Source: CAWJMD01 sp963700925
GTDB lineage: Bacteria > Actinomycetota > Actinomycetes > Actinomycetales > CAWJMD01
Length of the DNA: 64,000 bases
Assembly: GCA_963700925.1 (NCBI GenBank)
Contig: OY969553.1
Location: 1,178,001 to 1,242,000, forward strand
Reading direction: 5' to 3'
The stretch's first letter is position 1. Every line of letters starts with the position of its first letter. Below the pieces are notes generated by a model. It saw only the letters and a program-made list of their open reading frames with translations, was not told where the DNA came from and searched no databases. Positions 31,864 to 40,965 of the stretch are shown one piece after another. The position numbers were made by a program, and so were the translations under genes.

Positions 31864-34458
31864 ATGTCATCTCCGACGGCTCGCGCCGACCGGCACCTCG
31901 TGGTGGTGGGCGGCGGCATGGTCGCGCATCGCCTGGTCGAGGCACTGCGCTCGCGCGACCGCGAGGGGCTCTGGTCGGTCACCCTGCTAGCGGAGGAGCC
32001 GCGCGCGCCCTACGACCGGGTGGCGCTGACGTCCTACTTCTCCGGACGCGACCCCGACGATCTGGCGCTCGGCGACCCGGCCCTGTGGCGAGACCCGCTG
32101 GTACGGCTGCGGCGTGGCGTGGCAGCCACGTCGGTCGACCGCGACGCGCGGCTGCTGACGCTGTCCGACGGCGGCACGCTGACGTACGACGCGCTGGTCC
32201 TGGCCACCGGGTCGAGTGCCTCGGTGCCGCCCGTGCCCGGCCACGACCTGCCGGGCTGCTTCGTCTACCGCACCGTCGACGACGTCGCCGCGCTGCGCAC
32301 GTGGGTGGAGGGCGTCGCCGAGCAGGAGCCGGACCGGCGGCCCCGGGGCACCGTGGTCGGTGGCGGGCTGCTCGGGCTCGAGGCGGCCGGCGCGCTGCAG
32401 GCCATGGGCACCGAGACCACGGTGGTCGAGTTCGCGCCACGGCTGATGCCGCTGCAGGTCGACGAGGGCGGCGGGCAGGCGCTGGCGCGGCTGATCGAAA
32501 GTCTTGGGGTACGCGTGCGCACGGGTACAGCGACGGCCCGGGTCACCTCGGCCCGGCACGGGCGCGTAGCCCGCACCGAGTTCGCTGACGGCGAACGCAT
32601 GGACACCGACGTGGTCGTCTTCGCGACCGGGGTTCGCCCGCGCGACGAGCTCGCTCGGTCTGCCGGCCTCGAGGTCGGCGAGCGAGGTGGGGTCATCGTC
32701 GACGACGCCTGCCGCACGTCCGACCCCTCGGTCTGGGCCGTCGGCGAGGTCGCCTGCATCGACGGCAGGGTGTGGGGACTGGTCGCGCCGGGCTACGCGA
32801 TGGCCGAGGTCGTGGTCGACCGCCTGCTGGGGGGCGCCGCGACGTTCCCCGGTGCGGACTCGTCGACCAAGCTCAAGCTGCTCGGCGTCGACGTGGCGAG
32901 CTTCGGCGACGCCTTCGCGGCAGAGCCCGGCGGCCTGGAGGTCGTGTACGCCGACCCGGTAGCGGGCGTCTACAAGAAGCTCGTTCTGTCGGACGATGCG
33001 CGCACCTTGCGCGGCGGCATCCTGGTCGGCGACGCGAGTGCCTACGCCGCGCTGCGACCGATGCTCGGGCGTCCGCTGGGCGCCGACCCGGCGGCCTACG
33101 TCGCCCCGGAAGGCACCGGCGCCACGGTGGGTTCGCGCGACCTCCCCGACGACGCCGGGGTCTGCTCGTGCAACAACGTGTCGGCCGGCGAGATCCGTTG
33201 CGCTGTCACGGAGAAGGCCTGCACCGATGTGAAAGGCGTTGTGGCCTGCACCCGGGCCGGCAGCAGCTGCGGATCGTGCCTGCCGTTGGTCAAGCAGCTC
33301 GTGGGGGCGGAGCTCGAAGCCGCCGGGGTGGCCGTCAGCTCGGCGCTGTGCGAGCACTTCGAGCTGTCGCGGGCTCAGCTGTTCGACGTGGTGCGGGTGC
33401 AGGACCTTCGCACGTTCAGCGACATCGTCGCCCGGCACGGGCGCGGGCGCGGCTGTGACGTCTGCAAGCCGGTCGTCGCGTCCATCCTCGCCAGCCTCCA
33501 CGCCGGCCACGTGCTCGAGGGTGAGCGAGCGTCCCTCCAGGACACGAACGACCACGTGATGGCCAACCTCCAGAAGGACGGCTCCTACTCGGTGGTCCCC
33601 CGCATCCCCGGCGGCGAGGTCACGCCCGACGGGCTGATCGCGATCGGCGAGGTGGCTCGCGAGTTCGGGCTCTACACGAAAATCACTGGCGGGCAACGGA
33701 TCGACCTGTTCGGGGCCAGGATCGAGCAGCTGCCGCTGATCTGGCGGCGGCTCGTCGACGCGGGCTTCGAGTCGGGCCACGCCTACGGCAAGGCACTGCG
33801 GACGGTGAAGTCGTGCGTCGGCTCCACCTGGTGCCGGTACGGCGTGCAGGACTCCGTGGCCCTCGCCGTCGCCCTCGAGCTGCGCTACCGCGGCCTGCGC
33901 TCGCCGCACAAGCTCAAGCTCGCCGTCTCGGGCTGCGCGCGAGAGTGCGCCGAGGCGCGCAGCAAGGACGTCGGGGTGATCGCCACCGACCAGGGCTGGA
34001 ACCTGTACGTCGGCGGCAACGGGGGCTTCACGCCGCGGCACGCCGTCCTGCTCGCCGAGGACCTCGACACCGAGACCCTCGTGCGCACCATCGACCGGTT
34101 CCTCATGTACTACGTGCGCACCGCTGACCGGTTGCAGCGCACCGCTCCCTGGCTGGAGTCGGTCGAGGGCGGCCTCGATCACGTGCGCGCCGTCGTCCTC
34201 GACGACTCGCTCGGCATCGCTGCCGACCTCGACGCAGCCATGGCCAAGCACGTCTCGGAGTACTCGGACGAGTGGCGCGCGGCCCTCGACGACCCAGCGA
34301 CGCTGAGCCGTTTCGCGTCGTACGTCAACGCGCCAGACCAGCCCGACCCGTCGCTGGCGTACGTGGCCGAGCGTGGGCAGCGGCGCCCAGCCACCGAGCA
34401 CGAGAAGGCATCGGGGGCCCTGCTGGTCGCCGGCCCGACGCTGGAGGTGCGCCGGTGA
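31864..34458 (+). CDS. nirB: NADH-dependent nitrite reductase, large subunit
   Basis: 864 residues. Order: FAD/NAD-binding oxidoreductase part (VVVGGGMVAHRLVEAL; second fold GTVVGGGLLGLEAAGAL), BFD [2Fe-2S] domain (CSCNNVSAGEIRC, SSCGSC), a second Cys-pair segment (GRGCDVCKP), a sulfite/nitrite reductase ferredoxin-like half domain, and the siroheme/[4Fe-4S] domain (KSCVGSTWCRYG and VSGCARECAEARSKDVG). Reduces nitrite to ammonium with NADH; needs siroheme, made by the SirC-SUMT fusion encoded at 56-57 kb. ATG at 31864 is set by the leaderless promoter. Confidence 0.95.
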   Translation: MSSPTARADRHLVVVGGGMVAHRLVEALRSRDREGLWSVTLLAEEPRAPYDRVALTSYFSGRDPDDLALGDPALWRDPLVRLRRGVAATSVDRDARLLTLSDGGTLTYDALVLATGSSASVPPVPGHDLPGCFVYRTVDDVAALRTWVEGVAEQEPDRRPRGTVVGGGLLGLEAAGALQAMGTETTVVEFAPRLMPLQVDEGGGQALARLIESLGVRVRTGTATARVTSARHGRVARTEFADGERMDTDVVVFATGVRPRDELARSAGLEVGERGGVIVDDACRTSDPSVWAVGEVACIDGRVWGLVAPGYAMAEVVVDRLLGGAATFPGADSSTKLKLLGVDVASFGDAFAAEPGGLEVVYADPVAGVYKKLVLSDDARTLRGGILVGDASAYAALRPMLGRPLGADPAAYVAPEGTGATVGSRDLPDDAGVCSCNNVSAGEIRCAVTEKACTDVKGVVACTRAGSSCGSCLPLVKQLVGAELEAAGVAVSSALCEHFELSRAQLFDVVRVQDLRTFSDIVARHGRGRGCDVCKPVVASILASLHAGHVLEGERASLQDTNDHVMANLQKDGSYSVVPRIPGGEVTPDGLIAIGEVAREFGLYTKITGGQRIDLFGARIEQLPLIWRRLVDAGFESGHAYGKALRTVKSCVGSTWCRYGVQDSVALAVALELRYRGLRSPHKLKLAVSGCARECAEARSKDVGVIATDQGWNLYVGGNGGFTPRHAVLLAEDLDTETLVRTIDRFLMYYVRTADRLQRTAPWLESVEGGLDHVRAVVLDDSLGIAADLDAAMAKHVSEYSDEWRAALDDPATLSRFASYVNAPDQPDPSLAYVAERGQRRPATEHEKASGALLVAGPTLEVRR

Positions 34459-34814
34459 CAACGGTCGAGGCGCGGCAGTCGACGTGGCTCACGGTGTGCC
34501 GCCTCGAAGACCTGCTGCCCGAGCGCGGCGTTGCGGCCATGGTCGGCGGACGGCAGGTGGCCCTGGTGCGGCTGGTCGACGACACCCTGCACGCCGTCGA
34601 CCAGCTCGACCCCTTCAGCGGCGCCTACGTGATGTCGCGGGGCATCGTCGGCACCGCCACCGTCGACGGTGAGGTGGTGCCGACGCTCGCGTCCCCGATG
34701 TACAAGCAGGCCTTCGACCTCAGGACCGGTGGATGCCTCGGCGACCCGGCAGTGCGGCTCGGCACGTGGACGGTTCGTGAGCACGACGGGCTGGTCCAGG
34801 TGCGTGCGCCGTGA
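34455..34814 (+). CDS. nirD: Nitrite reductase small subunit
   Basis: 119 residues with a Rieske-like fold but without the Cys/His cluster ligands, as is normal for NirD (VGGRQVALVRLVDDTLHAVDQLDPFSGAYVMSRGIVG, then SPMYKQAFDLRTGGCLGDP). It stabilises NirB. GTG start overlaps the nirB stop (GTGA), and its own stop overlaps the next GTG. Confidence 0.93.
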   Translation: MTTVEARQSTWLTVCRLEDLLPERGVAAMVGGRQVALVRLVDDTLHAVDQLDPFSGAYVMSRGIVGTATVDGEVVPTLASPMYKQAFDLRTGGCLGDPAVRLGTWTVREHDGLVQVRAP

Positions 34815-35950
34815 GCGAGCCGGTGCCCCTGCTGAGCCGTCAGCTGCTCGGCATGTCGGTCGTCATCACCGCGGAGCGCAGGGCCGCCGAGCTGGGGGCT
34901 GCGCTGGAGCGGCGGGGCGCCGAGATCGTGCAGGCGCCGGTGATGTCGATCGTTCCGCACGTCGACGATGCCGAGCTGCTGGCCGTGACGGCCAAGCTCG
35001 TGGCCGAGCCGCCCGAGGTCGTCGTCGTCACCACCGGCATCGGGTTCCGCGGCTGGATGGAGGCGGCCGACGCGGCGGGGCTGGCTCACGACCTGCACAC
35101 CGTGCTCGAGCAGGCCCGCATCATCGCCCGCGGCCCCAAGGCACGCGGAGCGATCCAGGCGGCCGGTCTGCAGGCCGACTGGGTGGCGGAGTCGGAGACG
35201 TCGCAGGAGATCTGCGACGTCCTGTTGAGCGAGGGTGTCACCGGCCTGAAAGTCGCTGTGCAGCACCACGGTTCAGGTGCTGACGGGATCGACGACGAGC
35301 TCGTGCGAGCCGGGGCTCAGGTGCGGTCGCTCGTGGTCTACCGCTGGGGACCGACCCGCCAGCCCGAGGCGGTCGAGGCGGCGGTCCGGCGTGTCGCGGC
35401 GGGGCGATGCGACGCCGTCGCCTTCACGTCCGCACCCGGCGCGGTCGCTTGGCTGGAGGCAGCCGCCCGGCTCGGGCTGAGCCACGAGCTCGTCCAGGCC
35501 TGTGCCGCCACGCACGGTGTGCTCGCAGCAGCCGTCGGTCCGGTCACGGCCCAGCCGCTGCTCGACGCCGGGATCACGCCCGTCGTCCCGGACCGAGCGA
35601 GGCTCGGCGCCTTGGTGCGTGCCCTCGGCTGTGCCCTGGACGAGCGGCAGGGCCCGGCCGTGGAGACGGCCACAGGAGTGCTGCGGGTCCAGCGGACGGC
35701 CGCGGTGCTGGACGGCGAGGTGCTGGCGCTCTCGCCGTCGTCGCTCGCGGTGCTGCGAGTGCTGGTCGAGGCACGCGGGGCGGTCGTGCCACGACAGCAT
35801 CTGCTCGGTGCCCTCCCGGGTGGCTCGTCCGACCCGCATGCCGCCGAGGTCGCCGTCGGCAGGCTGCGTGACGCGCTCGGAGCACGCCGTGACCTCGTCC
35901 GCACCGTCGTCAAGCGCGGCTACTCGCTAGTGGGTGTGCAAGCCGACTGA
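34811..35950 (+). CDS. nnaR: NnaR-type nitrate/nitrite assimilation regulator (HemD-like domain plus winged helix)
   Basis: 379 residues. Residues about 1-260 form a uroporphyrinogen-III synthase-like fold (VVITAERRAAELGAALERRGAEIVQAPV; VVVTTGIGFRGWMEAA; AVAFTSAPGAVAWLEAA). The last 100 residues are an OmpR-type winged helix (LSPSSLAVLRVLVEARGAVVPRQHLLGALPGG, then VAVGRLRDALG, RTVVKRGYSLVG). This fusion is the architecture of NnaR, which in Streptomyces and Mycobacterium activates nitrate assimilation genes together with GlnR. Fourth gene of the nirB transcription unit (GTGA overlap with nirD). Whether the HemD part is still an enzyme is not decided by the sequence. Confidence 0.88.
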   Translation: MSEPVPLLSRQLLGMSVVITAERRAAELGAALERRGAEIVQAPVMSIVPHVDDAELLAVTAKLVAEPPEVVVVTTGIGFRGWMEAADAAGLAHDLHTVLEQARIIARGPKARGAIQAAGLQADWVAESETSQEICDVLLSEGVTGLKVAVQHHGSGADGIDDELVRAGAQVRSLVVYRWGPTRQPEAVEAAVRRVAAGRCDAVAFTSAPGAVAWLEAAARLGLSHELVQACAATHGVLAAAVGPVTAQPLLDAGITPVVPDRARLGALVRALGCALDERQGPAVETATGVLRVQRTAAVLDGEVLALSPSSLAVLRVLVEARGAVVPRQHLLGALPGGSSDPHAAEVAVGRLRDALGARRDLVRTVVKRGYSLVGVQAD

Positions 35951-35956
35951 CCCGTC

Positions 35957-35976
35957 CGTCCACCGGACGGTGGACG
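35957..35976 (+). terminator. Hairpin after nnaR
   Basis: CGTCCACC, GGAC loop, GGTGGACG: a perfect 8-bp stem starting six bases after the nnaR stop. Likely end of the nirBD-nnaR transcript. Confidence 0.55.
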
Positions 35977-36033
35977 CGGCAGTCGGCCGTCCGATGCTCC
36001 CGCCGGTAGCTGCAGCACGGCCACGCTGGAATC

Positions 36034-36942
36034 ATGAGCACACCACTGAAGGACATGGCGATCCAGGTCCGTGGCCTGACCAAGTCGTACGGCGGCCAAC
36101 CGGCATTGCGAGGGGTCGATCTCGAGGTCGAGCGCGGTGAGACGTTCGCCCTGCTCGGCCCGAACGGCGCCGGCAAGACGACGGCGGTCGAGATCATGGA
36201 AGGCCACCGCCGCCGCGACAGCGGAGACGTCACCGTGTTGGGGGCCGACCCCCAGCACGCCGACCTCGACTGGCGGGCGCGCATCGGCGTGGTGCTGCAG
36301 TCGGGGGCCGACAGCGCCGCGCTGACCGTCTCCGAGCTGGTGCACCACTTCGCCGGCTACTACCCGCATCCACGCGACCCCGACGAGGTGATCGACGCGG
36401 TCGGCCTGCGGGAGAAGGCGAAGTCCAGGGCGCGCTCGCTGTCGGGCGGGCAGCGGAGGCGGCTCGACGTGGCGCTGGGCATCGTCGGCGACCCGGAGCT
36501 GCTGTTCCTCGACGAGCCGACCACCGGGTTCGACCCGCAGGCCAGGCGGCACTTCTGGGACCTGATCGCGGGGCTCGCCCACGGGGGCACCACGATCCTG
36601 CTCACCACTCACTACCTGGACGAGGCCGAGAAGCTGGCCGACCGCGTCGGCGTCATCGCGTCCGGAGAGCTGGTGGAGGTCTCCACACCGGCAACCTTGG
36701 GCGGACGGCTGAAGCGCGGGGCCACCGTGTCGTGGTCGGACGCAACGGGTTCCCACGCGGTGCGCACCGACACACCAACGGCCGTGGTCGCCGACCTGCT
36801 GGCCGCCGCGGGTGGCGCCGAGGTGGCCGACCTGCAGGTCGTGCGGCCGACGCTCGAAGACGTCTACCTCTCGATGGTCGGCGACGCGGCCGGGCCTGCG
36901 GACGAGAGCATCCCCGTCCGCATCGAAGGAGCGCTGCGATGA
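36034..36942 (+). CDS. ABC exporter ATPase, drug/antibiotic type
   Basis: 302 residues. Walker A GPNGAGKT, signature LSGGQRRRLDVAL, Walker B LLFLDEPTTGFDPQARR and switch His in LLTTHYLDEAEKL are all intact, as in DrrA/CcmA-type ATPases. Partners with the permease that follows (ATGA overlap). A two-component system follows directly, suggesting that the exporter is controlled by an envelope or drug signal. Substrate unknown. Confidence 0.9.
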   Translation: MSTPLKDMAIQVRGLTKSYGGQPALRGVDLEVERGETFALLGPNGAGKTTAVEIMEGHRRRDSGDVTVLGADPQHADLDWRARIGVVLQSGADSAALTVSELVHHFAGYYPHPRDPDEVIDAVGLREKAKSRARSLSGGQRRRLDVALGIVGDPELLFLDEPTTGFDPQARRHFWDLIAGLAHGGTTILLTTHYLDEAEKLADRVGVIASGELVEVSTPATLGGRLKRGATVSWSDATGSHAVRTDTPTAVVADLLAAAGGAEVADLQVVRPTLEDVYLSMVGDAAGPADESIPVRIEGALR

Positions 36943-37784
36943 CCACCATGACCACGAAAGCCGGCACTGCCCCACGGAGCGGAACGCGGCCCAGCGCACT
37001 GGTTCTCGGCGTGCGCCGTACAGGGGTCGAGCTGCGCCAGTTCTTCCGTGATGGCATGGGAGTCGCGTTCATCTTCGCGTTCCCGGTCGTGATGCTGATG
37101 ATCTTCGGATCGGTGTTCGGCGACAACGAGATCGGGCCCGGCGTGACGTTCCTCGAGTACTTCGTCGCCGGCATCCTCGCGACCGGCATCATGCTCTCCA
37201 GCTTTCAGAACCTTGCCCTCGGCATCGCCGACGAGCGCGACGTCGGGCTCCTGAAGCGGCTGCGAGGCACGCCGATGCCGCCCTCGGCCTACCTGATCGG
37301 CAAGGTCGGCCTGGTACTGGTCACCGGCCTGGTGCAGACGGCACTGACCCTCGGTGTGGCGGTGGTCGCTTTCGGCGTCGACCTGCCGTCCGAGCCGTCG
37401 AAGTGGTTGACGTTCGCATGGGTGTACCTGCTTGGCACTGCGGCAGGATGCGTTCTGGGAGTGGGCGTCTCAGCGCTCCCCAAGTCTGGCACGGAGGCGA
37501 ACGCGATCGTCACGCCGCTCGTCATCGTGCTGCAGTTCATCTCGGGGGTGTACTTCGTGTTCGCCGAGCTGCCCGAGTGGATGCAGTCAGCGGCGTCGGT
37601 GTTCCCGCTGAAGTGGATGGCGCAGGGCATGAGGTCGGTCTTCCTGCCCGAAGGCGCCGTCGTGGCGGAGACCGCGGGCTCGTGGCAGCTCGGCTGGGTC
37701 GCCCTCGTGCTGGCGGTCTGGGTCGCCGCCGGCGTCGCGCTCTGCCTGAAGACCTTCCGCTGGACGCGGCGCGACGCGGGATGA
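36939..37784 (+). CDS. ABC exporter permease, ABC-2 type
   Basis: 281 residues with six hydrophobic segments (AFIFAFPVVMLMIFGSVFG, YFVAGILATGIMLSSFQNLALG, GLVLVTGLVQTALTLGVAVVAFG, WVYLLGTAAGCVLGVGVSAL, VIVLQFISGVYFVF, GWVALVLAVWVAAGVAL) and the ABC-2 motif DERDVGLLKRLRGTPMP. The PLKWMAQGMRSVFLP stretch is also typical of DrrB-like permeases. The ATG overlaps the ATPase stop. Confidence 0.9.
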   Translation: MTTMTTKAGTAPRSGTRPSALVLGVRRTGVELRQFFRDGMGVAFIFAFPVVMLMIFGSVFGDNEIGPGVTFLEYFVAGILATGIMLSSFQNLALGIADERDVGLLKRLRGTPMPPSAYLIGKVGLVLVTGLVQTALTLGVAVVAFGVDLPSEPSKWLTFAWVYLLGTAAGCVLGVGVSALPKSGTEANAIVTPLVIVLQFISGVYFVFAELPEWMQSAASVFPLKWMAQGMRSVFLPEGAVVAETAGSWQLGWVALVLAVWVAAGVALCLKTFRWTRRDAG

Positions 37785-37791
37785 TGCGGGC

Positions 37792-38988
37792 ATGACCCTC
37801 ACTGGTCCGGCCGCTTCGAAGGACAGCCGCTCGGTCTGGGAACGGACCGTGCTCGGCTGGCATCTGACCTTCGCGGCCGGACTGGTGGTGGTTGCGCTGG
37901 TGCTCGTCACCGACGCCGAGGCGGGCGCCGAGCGCTGGTGGGCACTGGGCGCGATCCTGGTGCTGGCCGTCGCCTACGGGGTCACCGGTCGCTCGTCCGC
38001 ACACCGGGAAGGCACGTGGCGCTCGACCGCGTACCTCACCGTCCTCGTCGCGATGACAGGCGTCGTGATCGTTCTCGGCGGCCCCCAGATGACGCTGATC
38101 CTGTTCGTGGCGTTCCCTCAGGTGTGGTTCTTCTCGGGGACGTTCCGCAAGGGGGCGCTGTGGTCGGCCGCGCTGACCGTGGTGGTGACAGGAGCCATCC
38201 TCGCTGCCAAAGGCACCGACGCCGACTCCGTGCGCGACGTGGCGCTGTCCATGGGGGTCGCACTCGCCGTGTCGCTCTTGCTCGGACTCTGGATCGGCCA
38301 GGTGATCGACCAGAGCAAGCACCGTGCCGACCTGATCGGCGAGTTGGAGCGTGCGCGCGCCGAGCTGGGCGAGGCGCAGCACGCCGCAGGCGTGGTGGCC
38401 GAACGGGAGCGCCTGGCGGGGGAGATCCACGACACGCTGGCACAAGGGTTCACGAGCATCATCGCGCTGGTCCAGGCGGAGCGGGTGCGGCTGGAGACGG
38501 CAGGCGACGCCGCGCCCCGCCTTGAGGTGGTCGAGGCCACAGCCCGCGAGAACCTCGCCGAGGCAAGGGCTCTCGTCGCCGCGTTCGCGCCGGTCGACTT
38601 GCAAGGGGCCGATATCGAGCAGGCGCTGCGACGGCTCGCCGCGCGCTTCACGGCCGAGACGGGGGTGCCGGTACGGGTCGAGGGGGTGGGTTCCGGCGCC
38701 ATCGTGAGCACCGCGCAGGCGGTGGTGCTCCTGCGGGCCTCGCAGGAGGCGCTGGCCAACGTGCGGCGTCATGCGTCGGCTGGTGAAGTGGTGCTGCGAC
38801 TGGCGACGGAACCGACACCGGCGCTCGAAGTGGTCGACGACGGAGTGGGTTTCGACCCCGCGGAGGCGCGCGCCGGTGGCGGCTTCGGGCTGGACGGTAT
38901 GCGCCGCCGCGTCGAAGCCTCCGGAGGGCGAATCTCTGTGGACTCGGCGCCCGGCCGCGGCACGCGGGTTCGGGTGAGCCTGCCGTGA
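37792..38988 (+). CDS. Sensor histidine kinase, NarL/DesK type
   Basis: 398 residues. About five hydrophobic segments in residues 20-180 form the sensor, then a HisKA_3 dimerisation helix with the phospho-accepting His in ERERLAGEIHDTLAQGFTSI, and an ATPase domain with N box (ASQEALANVRRHA) and G boxes (VVDDGVGFDP, GFGLDGMRRRVE, PGRGTRVRVSLP). Phosphorylates the response regulator that follows. Stands seven bases after the ABC permease. Confidence 0.92.
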   Translation: MTLTGPAASKDSRSVWERTVLGWHLTFAAGLVVVALVLVTDAEAGAERWWALGAILVLAVAYGVTGRSSAHREGTWRSTAYLTVLVAMTGVVIVLGGPQMTLILFVAFPQVWFFSGTFRKGALWSAALTVVVTGAILAAKGTDADSVRDVALSMGVALAVSLLLGLWIGQVIDQSKHRADLIGELERARAELGEAQHAAGVVAERERLAGEIHDTLAQGFTSIIALVQAERVRLETAGDAAPRLEVVEATARENLAEARALVAAFAPVDLQGADIEQALRRLAARFTAETGVPVRVEGVGSGAIVSTAQAVVLLRASQEALANVRRHASAGEVVLRLATEPTPALEVVDDGVGFDPAEARAGGGFGLDGMRRRVEASGGRISVDSAPGRGTRVRVSLP

Positions 38989-39656
38989 CCGACCCGCCGC
39001 AGCCGGTGCGGGTGCTGGTGGTCGACGACCACCCAGTCGTGCGAACCGGGCTGGTGGCGCTGCTCGAGACCGCGTCCGACATCGTCGTCGTCGGCGAGGC
39101 CGACGACGGCAAGCAGGCGCTGGAAGCCCTTGCAGCACTGGTCTTTTCAGGCGGAACGGCAGCCTTGCCCGACGTCGTGCTGATGGACCTGCGGATGCCG
39201 GTTCTCGACGGGGCGGGAGCGACTGAGGCCATCGTCCGTGACTTTCCCGGCACCGTCGTGCTGGTGCTGACGACCTACGACACCGACGCCGACATCGTGC
39301 GGGCCATCGAGGCCGGGGCGACCGGGTACCTGCTGAAGGACACGCCACGCGAGGACCTGCTGGCCGGGGTGCGTGCCGCCGCGCGCGGCCAGACCGTGCT
39401 GGCGCCGACGGTGGCCGGCCGGCTCGTGCAGCGGGCCCGCGAGCCGGAGCTGCCCACTCCGACGCCGCGCGAGCTCGAGGTGCTCTCGGGTGTGGCGCGC
39501 GGTCTGACGAACGCCGACATCGGACGAGAGCTGTTCATCGGCGAGGCGACGGTCAAGACGCACCTGCTGCGCGTGTTCGCGAAGCTCGGGGTCGACGACC
39601 GCACGCGTGCGGTCACGGTGGCCCTCCAGCGTGGGTTGATCAGACCGCCGAGCTGA
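38985..39656 (+). CDS. LuxR/NarL-family response regulator
   Basis: 223 residues. Receiver domain (VLVVDDHPVVRTGLVALLE) with the phosphorylated Asp in VLMDLRMPVLDG, Thr in VLTTYDTD and Lys in YLLKDTPREDL; a small insert (VFSGGTAAL) precedes the Asp. C-terminal LuxR helix-turn-helix (TPRELEVLSGVARGLTNADI, GEATVKTHLLRVFAKLGV). GTGA overlap with the kinase. Probably regulates the ABC exporter upstream. Confidence 0.93.
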   Translation: MTDPPQPVRVLVVDDHPVVRTGLVALLETASDIVVVGEADDGKQALEALAALVFSGGTAALPDVVLMDLRMPVLDGAGATEAIVRDFPGTVVLVLTTYDTDADIVRAIEAGATGYLLKDTPREDLLAGVRAAARGQTVLAPTVAGRLVQRAREPELPTPTPRELEVLSGVARGLTNADIGRELFIGEATVKTHLLRVFAKLGVDDRTRAVTVALQRGLIRPPS

Positions 39657-39663
39657 GGGCCGG

Positions 39664-40881
39664 TCACCGGCTGGCGACCAGCACCTCCAGCACCCGGTCG
39701 GCGTCGGCGGGAGTGTTGTGGAGGTGGAACGCCAGGCGCACGGCTCCGGCGCGGACGCTCGCGCGGATGCCTGCCGCAGCCAGGTTCTCCTCTGCGGCGG
39801 GCGCGTCCACGCTGACGATCGCGGAGTCGCCGGGCGGCAGGCCCAGTCCTTCGCGCACGCGGTTGGCAAGTCCGACGTCGTGGGCGCGGATCGTGTCGAC
39901 GCCGACGCGCTCGATGAGCTCGAGGGCGGGCACCGTCCCGGCCCAGCACAACCAGGCAGGCGACACGTCGAGCCGACGGGCACCCGTCGCGAGGCGCAGG
40001 GGGCCGCCGTAGATCGACGACCAGATGTCCGCGCCGGCGTACCAGCCGGCGGCACTCGGACGGATCTCGTCGAGGCGTTGGCGCCGGACGGTCATGAAAG
40101 CCGTGCCCCGAGGCGACAGCAGCCACTTGTAGGCGGCGCAGACGAGGTAGTCGAAACGTCCCGCGTCCAGGGGTAGCCAGCCGCACGCCTGAGTCGCGTC
40201 GACGAACGTCCGCGTGCCGTGGTGGTCGGCAGCACGAGTGATCGCGTCGAGATCGGCGAGCTCCCCGGTCGCCGACTGCACGGCACTGACCACCACGAGG
40301 TCCGTCCCCGGCCTGATCTCGCCGGGGAGGTCGCCCAACGGCACCAGCGAGACGTCCACCCCGCGGTCGGCCTGGGCCAGGAAGGGGAAGAGGATGGACG
40401 TGAAGTCCCCCTCGACGGCGACGACCCGCGCCCCGTCGGGCAGCGACGCGGCGACAAGCCCAGCGAGAGGCGACACCTGGTTGCCGACGCAGACGTCCTC
40501 CTCGTCGACGTGCACGAGACGCGCGAAGGCCGCGCGTCCGGCACTGACGAATCCGTCGTAGTCCTGCGGTTTCGCCTGTCCAGCAGCCCACTTCGACAGC
40601 TCCTGATGCATCGCCGCGACGGCCTCAACAGGGGGGACGCCAACCGACGCGGTGTCGAGGTAGCCCGGCTCGACCGCGAAGTGCGTCGCAGCCAGGCCCG
40701 GATGAACAGGCGGGTGCGGGTACGGCTGGCCGACCGGATGCGGCGGGGTCAGCAGCGCCGGCCCCGTCAGGTGCTCGCCCGGGCGCGACGGGTGCGGGGG
40801 CTGACCGAGGCGGCTGGGAACGACGCCGGGGAGCGGCTCGGCGGGCTCCCAGGGCGAAGGAGTCACGGGCGGCTGGCTCAC
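39664..40881 (-). CDS. Class V aminotransferase-like PLP enzyme
   Basis: 405 residues. PLP features: TASVGVPPVEAV, an Asp in TFVDATQACGWLPLD, the Schiff-base Lys in VCAAYKWLLSPRGTAF. Related to isopenicillin-N epimerase and cysteine desulfurase-like members; substrate unknown. The first 70 or so residues are a Pro/His-rich extension (LTPPHPVGQPYPHPPVHPG) not part of the fold. Start taken as GTG 40881; GTG 40866 is an alternative and neither has a good ribosome site. Convergent with the response regulator, divergent from the deaminase. Confidence 0.8.
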   Translation of the reverse strand: MSQPPVTPSPWEPAEPLPGVVPSRLGQPPHPSRPGEHLTGPALLTPPHPVGQPYPHPPVHPGLAATHFAVEPGYLDTASVGVPPVEAVAAMHQELSKWAAGQAKPQDYDGFVSAGRAAFARLVHVDEEDVCVGNQVSPLAGLVAASLPDGARVVAVEGDFTSILFPFLAQADRGVDVSLVPLGDLPGEIRPGTDLVVVSAVQSATGELADLDAITRAADHHGTRTFVDATQACGWLPLDAGRFDYLVCAAYKWLLSPRGTAFMTVRRQRLDEIRPSAAGWYAGADIWSSIYGGPLRLATGARRLDVSPAWLCWAGTVPALELIERVGVDTIRAHDVGLANRVREGLGLPPGDSAIVSVDAPAAEENLAAAGIRASVRAGAVRLAFHLHNTPADADRVLEVLVASR

Positions 40882-40965
40882 GGAGCCATCATCGCGCACC
40901 CGGCTGGGGCATCGCGCATGCGGTGCGAGGGCGGGCTGTGGCGTCCGGGCTGGCAGACTCGGCGC

